In this document: piece by piece, positions 48,646 to 58,909 of the stretch
How positions within the stretch are numbered: the first letter of the stretch is position 1
Layout of the letters: each line of letters opens with the position of its first letter
Assembly (NCBI RefSeq): GCF_018866245.1
Contig: NZ_CP076458.1
Span: 1,922,001-1,986,000, forward strand
Length of the DNA: 64,000 nt
Direction: 5' to 3'
Origin: Novisyntrophococcus fermenticellae
Lineage (GTDB): Bacteria > Bacillota > Clostridia > Lachnospirales > Lachnospiraceae
The notes under the pieces: model-generated
What the model saw: the letters and a program-made list of their open reading frames with translations, nothing else
Databases searched by the model: none
What the model was told of the DNA's origin: nothing
Made by a program: the position numbers and the translations under genes

Positions 48646-49848
48646 CTAATTTACAGTCTGTTGCTTTTGCAGAATGGCATCTAAAATTTTGTCAGCCACA
48701 TCATCTTTGGACATACAGGGAAACTCTGTCATACCTTCATCAGAGATCAGAGTCACCACATTCGTATCGGTTCCAAATCCTGCGCCCCTCACTTTCAGAT
48801 TATTTGCCACAATCATATCCAGATTTTTCTTTCTCAATTTTGCAGCGGAATGCTCTACCATCTTTTCCGTCTCCATCGAGAAACCGCACAGAAACTGACC
48901 GGGCCTCTTGTGTTCCCCCAGATATTTCAGAATGTCTCTGGTTCCTGTCAGTTCTAAGGACATTTGGTCGTTGGATTTTTTAATCTTTTCATCGGTATAC
49001 ACAACGGGCTGATAATCTGCAACAGCTGCGGCTTTCACGATAATATCCTGATTTAAAAAGTTCTCTGTGACAGCCCGATACATGTCATCTGCCGTGACTA
49101 CCGGAATCAATGCAACTCCTATCGGCTGCCTCAGATGTACCGGACCCGAAATTAATGTTACTTCCGCACCTCGAAGTGCCGCCATCCGTGCAATTGCATA
49201 TCCCATCTTTCCTGTGGAGTGGTTGGTCAGATAGCGTACCGGATCGATTGGTTCCTGTGTTGGACCAGCCGTCACCATTATCCGCTTATCTGCCATATCT
49301 TTTTTTCTTGCAATGGAATACATCACATGTTCGAGAAGTACTTCAGGCTCAGGCAGCTTTCCGGCTCCAACATCTCCGCAAGCCAGATAACCGCTGCATG
49401 GTTCCACAATTTTATACCCATAATGCCTTAACCTTATGAGGTTATCCTGAAGGACAGGATTCTCGTACATCTTCGTATTCATGGCGGGTGATACTAAGAT
49501 CTCACAGCTGCATGCCATCACTGTCGTAGTCAGCATATCATCTGCGATTCCTCCTGCCAGCTTTCCGATTATATTGGCTGTGGCCGGAGCTATCAAAACC
49601 AAATCAGCTTTTTTGGCCAGAGATACATGCTCCACACTAAATTCAAAATTACGGTCGAAGGTGTCCACCAGACACTTATGGCCGGTCAGTGTTTCAAACG
49701 TTATCGGATTGATAAAGTTTACCGCATTCTCTGTCATCAGTACATGTACTTCCGCATGCTGTTTCATCAGCATGCTTGCCAGACTTGCCGCCTTATAAGC
49801 CGCTATGGAGCCTGTCACTCCAAGAATCACTGTTTTTCCTTTGAGCAT
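48646..49848 (-). CDS. coaBC: Bifunctional phosphopantothenoylcysteine synthetase/decarboxylase
   Basis: CoaBC makes and decarboxylates phosphopantothenoylcysteine. The 400-residue protein has the flavin CoaC domain (VTGSIAAYKAASLASML; PATANIIGKLAGGIADDML; PAMNTKMYENPVLQ; active-site Cys in GYLACGDVGAGKL) and, from about residue 185, the CoaB domain (VTAGPTQEPIDPVRYLTNHS; KMGYAIARMAALRGAEV; VKAAAVADYQP; KKNLDMIVAN). Start ATG 49848 has AAAGGAG in front; an in-frame TTG precedes it. It leads the CoA module. Confidence 0.96.
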   Translation of the reverse strand: MLKGKTVILGVTGSIAAYKAASLASMLMKQHAEVHVLMTENAVNFINPITFETLTGHKCLVDTFDRNFEFSVEHVSLAKKADLVLIAPATANIIGKLAGGIADDMLTTTVMACSCEILVSPAMNTKMYENPVLQDNLIRLRHYGYKIVEPCSGYLACGDVGAGKLPEPEVLLEHVMYSIARKKDMADKRIMVTAGPTQEPIDPVRYLTNHSTGKMGYAIARMAALRGAEVTLISGPVHLRQPIGVALIPVVTADDMYRAVTENFLNQDIIVKAAAVADYQPVVYTDEKIKKSNDQMSLELTGTRDILKYLGEHKRPGQFLCGFSMETEKMVEHSAAKLRKKNLDMIVANNLKVRGAGFGTDTNVVTLISDEGMTEFPCMSKDDVADKILDAILQKQQTVN

Positions 49849-49872
49849 CAAATCTCCTTTCCATCTATAAGC

Positions 49873-49919
49873 TAAAAACCTTCAAACCCTGTGCTTATGG
49901 TTCACATCGGTTTGAAGGT
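49873..49919 (-). terminator. Terminator after the SEC-C gene
   Basis: On the minus strand ACCTTCAAACC pairs with GGTTTGAAGGT and is followed by TTTTAGC. It separates the SEC-C gene from coaBC. Confidence 0.75.
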
Positions 49920-49978
49920 ATCGTGCACATCAGGGGATCGTACAACAGTTTCTTAAAGTTCTGCACTAACCGCCATTT

Positions 49979-50479
49979 CTATCTGCCACAACACTTTTTA
50001 TATTTTTTACCACTGCCGCAAGGACAAGGATCATTTCTTCCAATCTTAGTCCCTTTTATAATTGTGCCGGATTTCTTCTGTTCGAGATAAAGCTCTTTTT
50101 TCTTCTCTTCTGTGAAAATACTGTCCCACATAGGAAGTTCATAAAGCCACTCCGCCTTGGCATCTACCATATTTTTATATAACAGCTCTTTGTCAAATCC
50201 CAGATTAACCTGAGTATTCTCATCCATCTCTTCAATAGGGTTCTGAACCTTCAGGCTGTCATTGATACCATCGAGGAATCCTACCATGGTCATCACATCG
50301 ATTTCATACTTATCAGCCAACTCTTTTACAGTACCCCGTACCACTTCGTCCGGATTGACCAAAAGCTTTTCATAGATGCCTTTTTCAATCAGAAAGTAGT
50401 CTGTCCAAAATTTCTGTAACTGGTTTTTGTCCGTCTCCTGGGAGTAGGCCATGTCTCTCCAGCTCTGTAATAAACTCAT
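49979..50479 (-). CDS. SEC-C motif protein
   Basis: The 166-residue protein ends in a SEC-C zinc motif, [20 protein letters not shown], as found at the C-terminus of SecA. The first 140 residues are helical ([29 protein letters not shown]) with no known catalytic motif. SEC-C motifs bind zinc and can contact SecB or ribosomes. Its role is unknown; the gene stands alone with its own terminator. Confidence 0.85.
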   Translation of the reverse strand: MSLLQSWRDMAYSQETDKNQLQKFWTDYFLIEKGIYEKLLVNPDEVVRGTVKELADKYEIDVMTMVGFLDGINDSLKVQNPIEEMDENTQVNLGFDKELLYKNMVDAKAEWLYELPMWDSIFTEEKKKELYLEQKKSGTIIKGTKIGRNDPCPCGSGKKYKKCCGR

Positions 50480-50623
50480 ATATTCTTACCGTCCTTTGAT
50501 TCAAAATACTTATTGCTCTGGAATCTTCTGCCTATAAGGAGAATTCGTGCGCTAATAAGTCAGCAGATATAGTATATACGAATAGCTGTCAAATTGCAAG
50601 CATTCAAAAAGTATTTGATTTTA

Positions 50624-51082
50624 TCAGTTATCCTGATGCGCTATGGGAATCCCTCTCCGCTCAACACTTGTAGAAAATACGATTTGTGTCTTTGTTCTGC
50701 CAAAATGCTGCAGCTGTCCGATAAAAAGATCCAATTCCTTCGTTGTCTTAAAATATACAGCCATCAACATGGAATAGTCTCCTGTAACACAGTCGCATTC
50801 TACAACATTCGGAACGCCCTCTATGTAGGGGTAAAATTCCTTCTTCTGATCCGGTTCCACCTGTAAATTAATAAACGCTTTAATCCGATAATCAAATACC
50901 TCCGGATTCACAGAAGCCATATATCCGGTTATCACACCATCCTTCTGAAGGCGCTCGATTCTGGCCGAAACAGTAGGGGAAGAAAGAGAAACCTTCTCTG
51001 CAATGGTTTTTACCGGAAGCCGTGCATCCTGCTGAAGTATATCTACAATCTGTCTGTCTGTTGCATCTAATTCATGCTTCAT
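50624..51082 (-). CDS. Lrp/AsnC-family transcriptional regulator
   Basis: The 152-residue protein has the AsnC-type helix-turn-helix (LDATDRQIVDILQQDARLPV; LSSPTVSARIERLQKDGVI) and a C-terminal RAM domain (VVECDCVTGDYSMLMAVYFK; RTKTQIVFSTSVERRGIP) that binds amino acids. Length is normal. It lies immediately upstream of nothing obviously metabolic, so its targets are unknown. Confidence 0.92.
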   Translation of the reverse strand: MKHELDATDRQIVDILQQDARLPVKTIAEKVSLSSPTVSARIERLQKDGVITGYMASVNPEVFDYRIKAFINLQVEPDQKKEFYPYIEGVPNVVECDCVTGDYSMLMAVYFKTTKELDLFIGQLQHFGRTKTQIVFSTSVERRGIPIAHQDN

Positions 51083-51106
51083 GGTAAGTCCTCTTCTTAA
51101 TTAGAA

Positions 51107-52438
51107 TTATTCCGGGTTCTCTTCCACCTGTTCCAGTTTTTGCACAACTGTGCTTTCTACGCGATGCTCTTTTACTTCAATCACCTTAATATGCAAATTC
51201 TCTGTCTCTAGTTCAAACTGAGTACCATCATCCGGAATAGAGCCCAGATTCCCAAAAATATATCCGCCAAAAGTATCATATTCCTCTATAGGAAGTTCTA
51301 CCTGTAAAACCTCCTGTACATCATCTAAAACTGCGTAACCCTGGATTCTCCATATGTTATCGCCAATCTGTTCAATCTCTTCCGGGCGCTTTTCATCGTC
51401 CTCTTCCACAAGATCACCTACCAGTTGTTCAATCAGGTCTCTCAATGTGACGATACCTTCCATACCACCATACTCATCCAGAACAACTGCAAAATAATTG
51501 CCGCTTTTTTTCATGTTGCGAAATAAAAGATCCGCTTTAATATTCTCCGGTACAAAATAGGCAGGTCTGACAGCTTTTGCCATGATTTCTTCCCTGCTCA
51601 TATCCTGTAGACGAAAGAAATCCTTTGCGTCCATAATACCCAGGATATCATCCACACCTTCGCCGCAGACAGGGAACAAGGAATGACGGCTCTCATGAAT
51701 GGTCTTCTCCCACTCTTCTTTACTGCTTTCAGCCCAAAGCACTGCAACATCCGTACGATGTGTACAAATTTCCTCCAGAGAGATGTCATTAAACTCAAAG
51801 ACATTCTGAATCATCTCTTTCTCGTCATAGTTTATCGTACCTTTTTCGCTTCCGGCAATTATCATCAAACGGATTTCATCCTCAGTGACTTCATCCTCTT
51901 CCTGGTTTGGGTCAATTCCTAGCAACCGCAAAACCCCATTTGTTGAAGCCGTTAAAAGCCATACCAGAGGTGCGAAAAATTTAGCGATCTGATTCAGAAA
52001 AGCCGCCATTCCAAGCGCTATCTTTTCTGAGTTCTTCATGGCGATTCTCTTAGGAACCAACTCACCGAAAACCAAAGTAAAGTAAGACAAAATCAAGGTA
52101 ATCAGAAATACAGAAATAGTGTTCAGTGTCGCTGTTGGCAGTGGTACGTTCAACTTTGTAAACAAGCTGACCAGATGACCGGAAAAGTTATCAGCCGCAT
52201 AAGCACTCCCCATAAATCCGGACAATGTAATCGCTACCTGGATTGTTGCCAGAAATCTTGACGGTGATGAGGTAAGTTTTACCAGATTTGTTGCTTTTTC
52301 ATTACCGTCAGAAACCAACTTGGAAAGTTTGGTCTCATTCATAGAAACCACAGCAATCTCGGCACATGCAAATACTGCATTGAGTGCAATCAGAATAATC
52401 TGTAAGATAATAGGCGATAGCAAAGGGTCGCTGTCCAA
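51107..52438 (-). CDS. CNNM/CorC-type hemolysin-family membrane protein
   Basis: The 443-residue protein has a DUF21/CNNM membrane domain with about four segments (IALNAVFACAEIAVVSMNET; ATIQVAITLSGFMGSAYAAD; VFGELVPKRIAM), two CBS domains (DDILGIMDAKDFFRL; AVVLDEYGGMEGIVTLRDLI) and a C-terminal CorC_HlyC domain (EYDTFGGYIFGNLG). Such proteins are linked to magnesium or other cation export; the old hemolysin name is not meaningful. It precedes the Lrp regulator by 25 bases, perhaps in one transcript. Confidence 0.9.
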   Translation of the reverse strand: MDSDPLLSPIILQIILIALNAVFACAEIAVVSMNETKLSKLVSDGNEKATNLVKLTSSPSRFLATIQVAITLSGFMGSAYAADNFSGHLVSLFTKLNVPLPTATLNTISVFLITLILSYFTLVFGELVPKRIAMKNSEKIALGMAAFLNQIAKFFAPLVWLLTASTNGVLRLLGIDPNQEEDEVTEDEIRLMIIAGSEKGTINYDEKEMIQNVFEFNDISLEEICTHRTDVAVLWAESSKEEWEKTIHESRHSLFPVCGEGVDDILGIMDAKDFFRLQDMSREEIMAKAVRPAYFVPENIKADLLFRNMKKSGNYFAVVLDEYGGMEGIVTLRDLIEQLVGDLVEEDDEKRPEEIEQIGDNIWRIQGYAVLDDVQEVLQVELPIEEYDTFGGYIFGNLGSIPDDGTQFELETENLHIKVIEVKEHRVESTVVQKLEQVEENPE

Positions 52439-52538
52439 AATAAATTCCTCCTAAATACATTATAATTTGATATACTATTTTCCCTCTATGATAAAAAAGT
52501 ATTCATAAAGCATATCTTACTATCTTTGCTGATAGATG

Positions 52539-55500
52539 TCAATATTTGAAGTAGCGGACTCCGGATTCAAAGATTTTCATATCCTGCTCACCATAGATGT
52601 TAATTGCAACGCCATCTCCGCGGCGTTCCACATGTGCCATCTTGCCAAGGACGCGCCCATCAGGACTTGTGATACCTTCTACAGCACAATAGGAGCCGTT
52701 CACATTCCAGTACTCATCCATGGTGACTCTGCCTTCAGGATCACAGTATTGGGTAGCCACCTGCCCATTTGCAAATAATTGATTCAGCCATCTTTCATTT
52801 GCAACAAACCGGCCTTCCCCATGAGAAGCGGGACTTGCATATACTCCGCCCGGTTCGGCACCGGACAGCCATGGAGATTTGTTGCTGATTACCTTTGTGT
52901 ACACCATCTTAGAGATATGACGCCCTATGGTATTGTATGTCAGTGTCGGAGCACCCGAATCCTGTCCGAGAATCTCACCCTTTGGCACCAGACCTAGTTT
53001 AATCAGTGCCTGAAATCCATTGCAGATACCCAGTGCCAGTCCATCCCGTTCTTTTAGGAGTGCCATGACAGCCTCTTTTAATTTTGCATTCTGAAATGCT
53101 GTAGCAAAAAATTTGGCAGAGCCATCCGGTTCATCCCCTGCGGAAAATCCTCCCGGAAACATGATGATCTGCGACTGGTCAATTGCCTGTTCAAAGACAC
53201 GGACAGAATCCCGGATATCTTCCGCTGTCAGATTTTTAAATACCTTTGTAATCACCTTGGCTCCTGCGCGTTCAAATGCTTTTGTGCTGTCATACTCACA
53301 GTTTGTACCCGGAAATATCGGAATGAAAACCGTTGGCTGTGCCAATTTGTGGGAGCATATATACGGCTTATCGCTGCTAAACAGTGGTCCCTCTGCGCTC
53401 TGTTCTGATTTAGGTTCCGAGACCGTCCGAAATACTTCTTCAAGAGTTAATCCCCAGGCATTTACAGCCTCCTTCAGAGGAAGCTCCATGTCACAATATC
53501 TGATACTTTGTTCAGCTATAACTTCACCAAGCACTGCCGCCTCCACCGATAATTGAGAGTTCTCTTTAACTTCGCAGATAATATCTCCGACATATGGATG
53601 AAACAAATCCTGAGACATAACACTGCTGTCTATCTTCGCCCCGAACATGTTTCCAAATGCCATCTTGGATACGGCTGCCGCTATGCCCTGACGGTTTACT
53701 GCATAGGCAGAAACCACTTTTTTCAACTGGATATCCCTATGAAGTGCTGCATATAATTCCATAACTTTATCATATACAGGAAGCTCATATGCATCCTTCG
53801 GCAAATGAATCCAAACCAACGTGTTTCCCGCTTTTTTCAATTCGGGTGTAATGATATCTCCCACCTTAGCCACGTCTACCGCAAATGAAACCAATGTAGG
53901 AGGAACGTCTATCTCATTAAAAGATCCTGACATACTGTCTTTCCCTCCAATAGAAGGTAAACCGAAGCCAATCTGTGCCTCATATGCACCCAATAAAGCT
54001 GCAAACGGCTGGCTCCACCGTCTGGGATCCTCTGTCATCCTTCGGAAATACTCCTGGAATGTAAATCTGATTTTTGAATAGTCCCCACCGGCAGCCACAA
54101 TGCGCGATACAGATTCCACCACCGCGTAGACAGCACCGTGGTAAGGACTCCAGTCAGATATATATGGATCAAATCCATAACTCATTAAAGTGACTGTATT
54201 TGTATTTCCATTAGCTACCGGTACCTTCGCTGCCATGACCTGTGTCTCGGTCAGCTGATACTTGCCGCCATAAGGCATCAAAACAGAACCTGCGCCAATG
54301 GATGAATCGAACATCTCCACCAGTCCCTTCTGGGAACAGGTATTTAAATCGGCCAGTGTTTCCAGCCACTGCTCTTTCACATCTTCTCTTTCATCGCTGG
54401 TTTTTAAAAGCATATCCGCTTTTTCCGGAATCTCGACGAATACATCTGTCTCCTGGTGTGCACCGTTGGTATCCAGAAAAGCGCGTGACAGATTGACAAT
54501 TTCTTTGCCTCTCCATTCCAGAATCAGGCGAGGCTCTTCTGTCACAACTGCTACACGGACCGCTTCCAGATTCTCCTCTTTTGCATAGTCCAGAAATTGT
54601 TCCACATCCTCCGGATTAACCACAACTGCCATACGCTCCTGAGATTCTGAAATTGCAATTTCTGTTCCATCCAGCCCCGCATACTTCTTCGGTACCAGGT
54701 CTAAATTTATTGTCAATCCTGCTGCCAGCTCACCGATTGCCACAGAGACTCCGCCTGCCCCAAAATCATTACACTTCTTTATCAGCCTGCTGACTTCTTC
54801 TCTGCGGAACATGCGCTGGATTTTACGCTCCGTGGGAGCATTACCTTTTTGTACCTCCGCACCGCAGATTTCGAGAGAAGCTTCTGTATGGACTTTGGAA
54901 GATCCGGTTGCACCTCCGATGCCATCACGTCCGGTGCGCCCTCCCAACAGGATAATGATATCACCGGGATCAGAATTTTCGCGAATCACTGCTCTTCTGG
55001 GCGCAGCACCGAGTACGGCACCTATCTCCATCCTCTTTGCCACATAGTTGGGATGATAGATTTCTTTTACATATCCCGTCGCCAGTCCGATCTGATTTCC
55101 GTAAGAGCTGTATCCATGAGCTGCTTCCCGTACCAGTTTTTTCTGGGGTAATTTTCCTGCCAGTGTATCCTTAACCGACACAGTGGGGTCAGCAGCCCCA
55201 GTCACACGCATAGCCTGATATACATAAGTACGTCCTGAGAGCGGATCACGAATTGCCCCTCCAAGACAGGTTGCCGCACCACCGAACGGCTCAATTTCCG
55301 TAGGATGATTATGCGTTTCATTTTTAAAATTAATCAGCCACTCTTCTTCCTTACCGTCCACATCCACCGGCACAATGATGGAGCAGGCATTAATTTCATC
55401 AGATTCCTCCTGATCCTTTAATTTTCCTTCTGCCTTTAGCTTGCGCATACCCATCAATGCCAGATCCATCAGAGAAATATATTTGTCATCACGGTTTTTT

Positions 55501-56294
55501 AAAATTTCTTTATGGTCAGCGAGATAACGCTCATAGGATTTTACAATTGGAATTTTATAGTCTCCCTCACCGAACTGCACATGTTTTATCTCAGTTGAAA
55601 AGGTTGTATGCCGGCAATGGTCAGACCAATAAGTATCTAAAACGCGTATTTCTGTTACCGTTGGGTTTCTCTTTTCCTCATTTTTGAAATAATTCTGAAT
55701 ATGCTGGAAATCCTGAAAGGTCATGGCAAGATTCAATGAACGGTAAAGTTCTATAAACTCGTCTTCGTTCATCTCCGTAAATACTTCAAAAGTCTCCACA
55801 TCAGCGGGTTCTTCGAATTTCGTTATCAGAGTTTCAGGTTTTTCCATCTTTGCCTCTCGGGAATCTACCGGATTAATACAATGATTCCTGATTGCATGAA
55901 ATTCCTCTTTATTCACATCCCCCTCTATTACATAGGTCGTGGCGGAACGAATCATCGGCTGTTCATTTTCATCCAGAAACCGGAGGCACTGAACGGCTGA
56001 ATCGGCTCTCTGGTCAAACTGTCCCGGCAAATATTCCACAGTGAAAATACTGGAATCCTCTGTTGCCTCAAATTTTTCTTTATATAATATGTCCACCGGT
56101 GGTTCTGCAAATACCACATGGCAGGCTCTCTCAAAAGTCTCTTCACTGATATTTTCCACATCATATCGAATCAGTATACGCACCTTCCGAACTCCCGGGA
56201 TACCCAGATAATGTTTTATTTCATGTCCCAGCTCTTTCGCTTCGCCGGAAAATTCCTGTTTTTTCTCAACATATACACGTCTTACTTTACTCAT
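52539..56294 (-). CDS. purL: Phosphoribosylformylglycinamidine synthase, single-chain
   Basis: The enzyme makes FGAM from FGAR in purine synthesis. The 1251-residue protein combines the PurS-like N-terminus, two AIRS-type halves (HPTEIEPFGGAATCLGGAIR; GDIIILLGGRTGRDGIGGAT; PSIGGKDSMSGSFNEIDVPP) and a C-terminal class I glutamine amidotransferase (FPGGFSAGDEPDGSAKFFAT; nucleophile Cys in LGICNGFQALIKLG). This is the large one-piece form seen in many Clostridia and in Proteobacteria, unlike the split PurS/PurL/PurQ of Bacillus. No other pur genes are nearby, and no purine riboswitch is evident in the 56295-56400 leader. Confidence 0.96.
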   Translation of the reverse strand: MSKVRRVYVEKKQEFSGEAKELGHEIKHYLGIPGVRKVRILIRYDVENISEETFERACHVVFAEPPVDILYKEKFEATEDSSIFTVEYLPGQFDQRADSAVQCLRFLDENEQPMIRSATTYVIEGDVNKEEFHAIRNHCINPVDSREAKMEKPETLITKFEEPADVETFEVFTEMNEDEFIELYRSLNLAMTFQDFQHIQNYFKNEEKRNPTVTEIRVLDTYWSDHCRHTTFSTEIKHVQFGEGDYKIPIVKSYERYLADHKEILKNRDDKYISLMDLALMGMRKLKAEGKLKDQEESDEINACSIIVPVDVDGKEEEWLINFKNETHNHPTEIEPFGGAATCLGGAIRDPLSGRTYVYQAMRVTGAADPTVSVKDTLAGKLPQKKLVREAAHGYSSYGNQIGLATGYVKEIYHPNYVAKRMEIGAVLGAAPRRAVIRENSDPGDIIILLGGRTGRDGIGGATGSSKVHTEASLEICGAEVQKGNAPTERKIQRMFRREEVSRLIKKCNDFGAGGVSVAIGELAAGLTINLDLVPKKYAGLDGTEIAISESQERMAVVVNPEDVEQFLDYAKEENLEAVRVAVVTEEPRLILEWRGKEIVNLSRAFLDTNGAHQETDVFVEIPEKADMLLKTSDEREDVKEQWLETLADLNTCSQKGLVEMFDSSIGAGSVLMPYGGKYQLTETQVMAAKVPVANGNTNTVTLMSYGFDPYISDWSPYHGAVYAVVESVSRIVAAGGDYSKIRFTFQEYFRRMTEDPRRWSQPFAALLGAYEAQIGFGLPSIGGKDSMSGSFNEIDVPPTLVSFAVDVAKVGDIITPELKKAGNTLVWIHLPKDAYELPVYDKVMELYAALHRDIQLKKVVSAYAVNRQGIAAAVSKMAFGNMFGAKIDSSVMSQDLFHPYVGDIICEVKENSQLSVEAAVLGEVIAEQSIRYCDMELPLKEAVNAWGLTLEEVFRTVSEPKSEQSAEGPLFSSDKPYICSHKLAQPTVFIPIFPGTNCEYDSTKAFERAGAKVITKVFKNLTAEDIRDSVRVFEQAIDQSQIIMFPGGFSAGDEPDGSAKFFATAFQNAKLKEAVMALLKERDGLALGICNGFQALIKLGLVPKGEILGQDSGAPTLTYNTIGRHISKMVYTKVISNKSPWLSGAEPGGVYASPASHGEGRFVANERWLNQLFANGQVATQYCDPEGRVTMDEYWNVNGSYCAVEGITSPDGRVLGKMAHVERRGDGVAINIYGEQDMKIFESGVRYFKY

Positions 56295-56499
56295 ACGTTC
56301 CCTACCCTTTCGTCTTGGATAAATTCAAGTGCTCACCACCTGGAGTGGTAGGAGCCTGATCCATTTGCAAGATTAATCTTTTCCAATTATAACACAATTC
56401 TTTTTATAAGTATAATTAATATAATTTATTATATTTATTATATTAACTTATAACTTCTGTCTTTTGTAATTTATCCGTATTTTATGTTATAATCTTTTA
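56295..56499. other. purL leader and AT-rich spacer with a plus-strand promoter
   Basis: The purL leader (minus) has a small hairpin, CCACTCCAGGTGG, near 56330-56345 and no other recognised structure. The region 56390-56460 is almost only A and T. At 56464-56493 TTGTAA and TATAAT are 18 bases apart on the plus strand, and transcription would start at about 56500, where the next hairpin begins. Confidence 0.5.
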
Positions 56500-56576
56500 G
56501 TGAAGTATCATATTTTGAGCAATCAAAAAGAGCAGTCAGAGATTAAACTCTAATTGCTCTAAATATGATTCTTCAC
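56500..56576. repeat. 24-bp inverted repeat (long hairpin) next to the IS91-type element
   Basis: GTGAAGTATCATATTTTGAG (56500 onward, 24 bases) pairs with 56553-56576 with two mismatches, around a 29-base centre that itself contains AGAG-CTCT. It ends one base before the element's left terminal repeat. It could be a former attenuator or terminator region into which the element inserted, or a transcribed hairpin RNA. Confidence 0.7.
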
Positions 56577-56772
56577 GATTGTACCAAGTTCGCGGTAACT
56601 TAGCCGATGAGGTATATGGGGATAGTATCTTTTTTCAGAACCTCCAATCTAGGAAAATGGGTGTAAAAACCAAAGAAGCACAGGTATGTTTAGCTCAAAA
56701 AATATTTTTGGGCATGCTTCGCAGACCTTCCACCAGGAGGTCTTTTGAAAAAAATATGATAAAAGCAAAGAT

Positions 56773-57930
56773 TTACCAAGAAGCGGCATAATTCCTTCCA
56801 AGCTGTTTCATGGATCTGCATCCACATTCAGGGCAGAGGCAAATATCAAAGTTCCAGACAGCTTTTAATAATTCGGTCATGGATAACCCAATATATCGTC
56901 GCTTAAATCTCTGACATCCCTGGAGCTTAAAGATGATTTTCAGATTTTGGGTTTTCATTCGATTATTCAGAAACCCATAATAGCGGATTTTCTGAAATCC
57001 AGATGGCAGCACATGCATCAAAAAGCGGCGAATGAATTCCGTGTTTTGCAGAATGATTTCACGATTGGGTTCATCTGGCCTTTTCCCCCTTGCAGAAAAG
57101 GTTGTTTCTGTCGGTGTGGCGGATAGGATTCTGCTGTTTGATATGGCAATCTTATGTGTGTATTTTCCCAGGTATTCAATCGCATTGCCAAAACCGTTAA
57201 AGGTCTCCTTAATATAGGGACACCAGTCTTTTTCATAAAGATGATTCTTCCATTCCTTCCAGTGGTAAGAATTCTGAAGTTTCTCACAGGAAGAAGAAAA
57301 AGAAAGTTTCCCGCTCCTATGGTATGTTTCTAGAAGTGCGAGATATTTTCCTTTGAATTTATCACGCAATACCTTTACCGGAATAAAAAACTTGTTCTTG
57401 GATTTTCTAAGCTTCTGGTCTACGGTCAGTCCGCCACCGGAAACAATACAGTGCATATGCACATGATAATCCAGTTCTTGGTTCCAAGTGTGAAGAACCT
57501 GAATGATACCGGGTGTTGCGCCGAGATACTTCTTATCCTTGGATAATTCCAGAAGTGTTTCGGCGGAGCATCTGTGCAAAAGGCCATACAGAAGTTCCTG
57601 ATTGCAATAAATAAGAGGATTTAGTTCATGAGGAAGGGTAAAAACTACGTGGAAGTAGGGAGAATCAATGACTTCTGCCCTGCGTTTATCGACCCAGATT
57701 TCCTTAAGCACGGCCTGACAATTGGGGCAGTTACGGTTCCGGCAGGAGTTATGGTGGATTTCCATATGTCCGCAGTCCGAACACTGACTGATGTTACACC
57801 CAAGTTTTCCGGATTTACAGTTTAAAATGGCATGGGAAGCCTGTGCCTGGACTTCCGACTGGTAATGGTGTGAAGCACAATAATCCTCATAAGAGGATTC
57901 CCATATCTGCTTGATTTTGTAATTACTCAT
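56773..57930 (-). CDS. IS91-family HUH (Y2) transposase
   Basis: The 385-residue protein has an N-terminal zinc-binding domain (CNISQCSDCGHMEIHHNSCR; CPNCQ), the HUH core HVHMHCIVSGGG and the Y2 motif EYLGKYTHKIAIS with two tyrosines four residues apart, followed by EFIRRFLMHVLPSGFQKIRY. These are the marks of IS91-type rolling-circle transposases. The C-terminus has a second Cys pair (CPECG). It overlaps the recombinase gene by eight bases and is probably intact. Confidence 0.93.
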   Translation of the reverse strand: MSNYKIKQIWESSYEDYCASHHYQSEVQAQASHAILNCKSGKLGCNISQCSDCGHMEIHHNSCRNRNCPNCQAVLKEIWVDKRRAEVIDSPYFHVVFTLPHELNPLIYCNQELLYGLLHRCSAETLLELSKDKKYLGATPGIIQVLHTWNQELDYHVHMHCIVSGGGLTVDQKLRKSKNKFFIPVKVLRDKFKGKYLALLETYHRSGKLSFSSSCEKLQNSYHWKEWKNHLYEKDWCPYIKETFNGFGNAIEYLGKYTHKIAISNSRILSATPTETTFSARGKRPDEPNREIILQNTEFIRRFLMHVLPSGFQKIRYYGFLNNRMKTQNLKIIFKLQGCQRFKRRYIGLSMTELLKAVWNFDICLCPECGCRSMKQLGRNYAASW

Positions 57931-58789
57931 GGAAGCTCCCTCCCATCTGGTCGAAAGGGCTTGTTACCGAACCAACGCCGTTGGAAGCCAAATGGACATA
58001 AATGGTGGTTGAAAGTAAAGATTTATGACCAAGAAGTTCTTTAATGTTCAGAAGATCGGTTCCGTTTTCGTAAAGATGAGTACCAAAAGCATGGCGAAAT
58101 GAATGACAGGTAATACGGTGTTCCCAGCCAAGGCGGTCTTCATGAGCATGGATATGCCGGGAAAGATAAAAGGTATCAATCGGGCGTTCAGGGTCGAACT
58201 GCTTTGGAAAGAGCCAGCCAGTGGGTCTGCCATAGGAATACCAGTATTCGGTAAGGAGATCAAGTGCCTTCTGTGAAAGAATGGCATATCGGTCAGAACG
58301 GTTCTTGGAATGGGGAATGTAAATGCGCATCTGTTTCCGTTTTATGTGTTCATACCGCATGTGACAAACTTCGCCAATGCGAAGACCGGAGGAATACATG
58401 ATAGTGACCATGGTTTTCTGTTTTAGATCAGGCATAGTGGATATGAATTCCCATACTTCATCCATGGTAGGCACAAACGGGATAAATGTATCAAACTTAC
58501 GGAAAGGAAGCTGCGTTGTATCCCATGGTTTGTGCAGGATATAAATCGTAAAAAACTGAAGCTGAGAAATGGCAGTATTTATAGTACGGTCACTCAGAGA
58601 TCTGGTATTCTGGAGCCATTTGATATATCCACGAAGCTCCTGCCAAGAAACATCCATGGGATCTTTGTGAAGAATCTCAGTAAGGTAACCGAGATAAGCC
58701 CGAATGTAAGTACAGTAAGATTTTATGGTGTGGCCGGTAAGGCCGCGAAGAGAGAGCATCTCTTGATAAGAATTAAAATATTTGTCCAT
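57923..58789 (-). CDS. Tyrosine recombinase (XerD-like integrase)
   Basis: The 288-residue protein from ATG 58789 (AGGAGGTTCCATT in front) has an N-terminal SAM-like domain (YQEMLSLRGLTGHTIKSYCT) and the catalytic domain with R in SSGLRIGEVCHM, HxxR in CHSFRHAFGTHL, H in LLGHKSLLSTT and Y in TIYVHL. All catalytic residues are present. The frame extends to 58897 but lacks a ribosome site there. It shares an operon with the HUH transposase and may help element circularisation or resolution (inference). Confidence 0.92.
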   Translation of the reverse strand: MDKYFNSYQEMLSLRGLTGHTIKSYCTYIRAYLGYLTEILHKDPMDVSWQELRGYIKWLQNTRSLSDRTINTAISQLQFFTIYILHKPWDTTQLPFRKFDTFIPFVPTMDEVWEFISTMPDLKQKTMVTIMYSSGLRIGEVCHMRYEHIKRKQMRIYIPHSKNRSDRYAILSQKALDLLTEYWYSYGRPTGWLFPKQFDPERPIDTFYLSRHIHAHEDRLGWEHRITCHSFRHAFGTHLYENGTDLLNIKELLGHKSLLSTTIYVHLASNGVGSVTSPFDQMGGSFHE

Positions 58790-58909
58790 AATGGAACCTC
58801 CTAAAGATGAATGGTTTGTCAAAGTGAAAATCAATTCAAAAAAGGTGGCGGACGAATAAAAAAATGAGATATGTAGTTGTTGAATTGAAGAAAACATGAT
58901 AAATTTAAC

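Noticed and set aside
56295..56400. Purine riboswitch upstream of purL
   Set aside because: The leader has only a small hairpin; the conserved purine-aptamer loop sequences are not seen.
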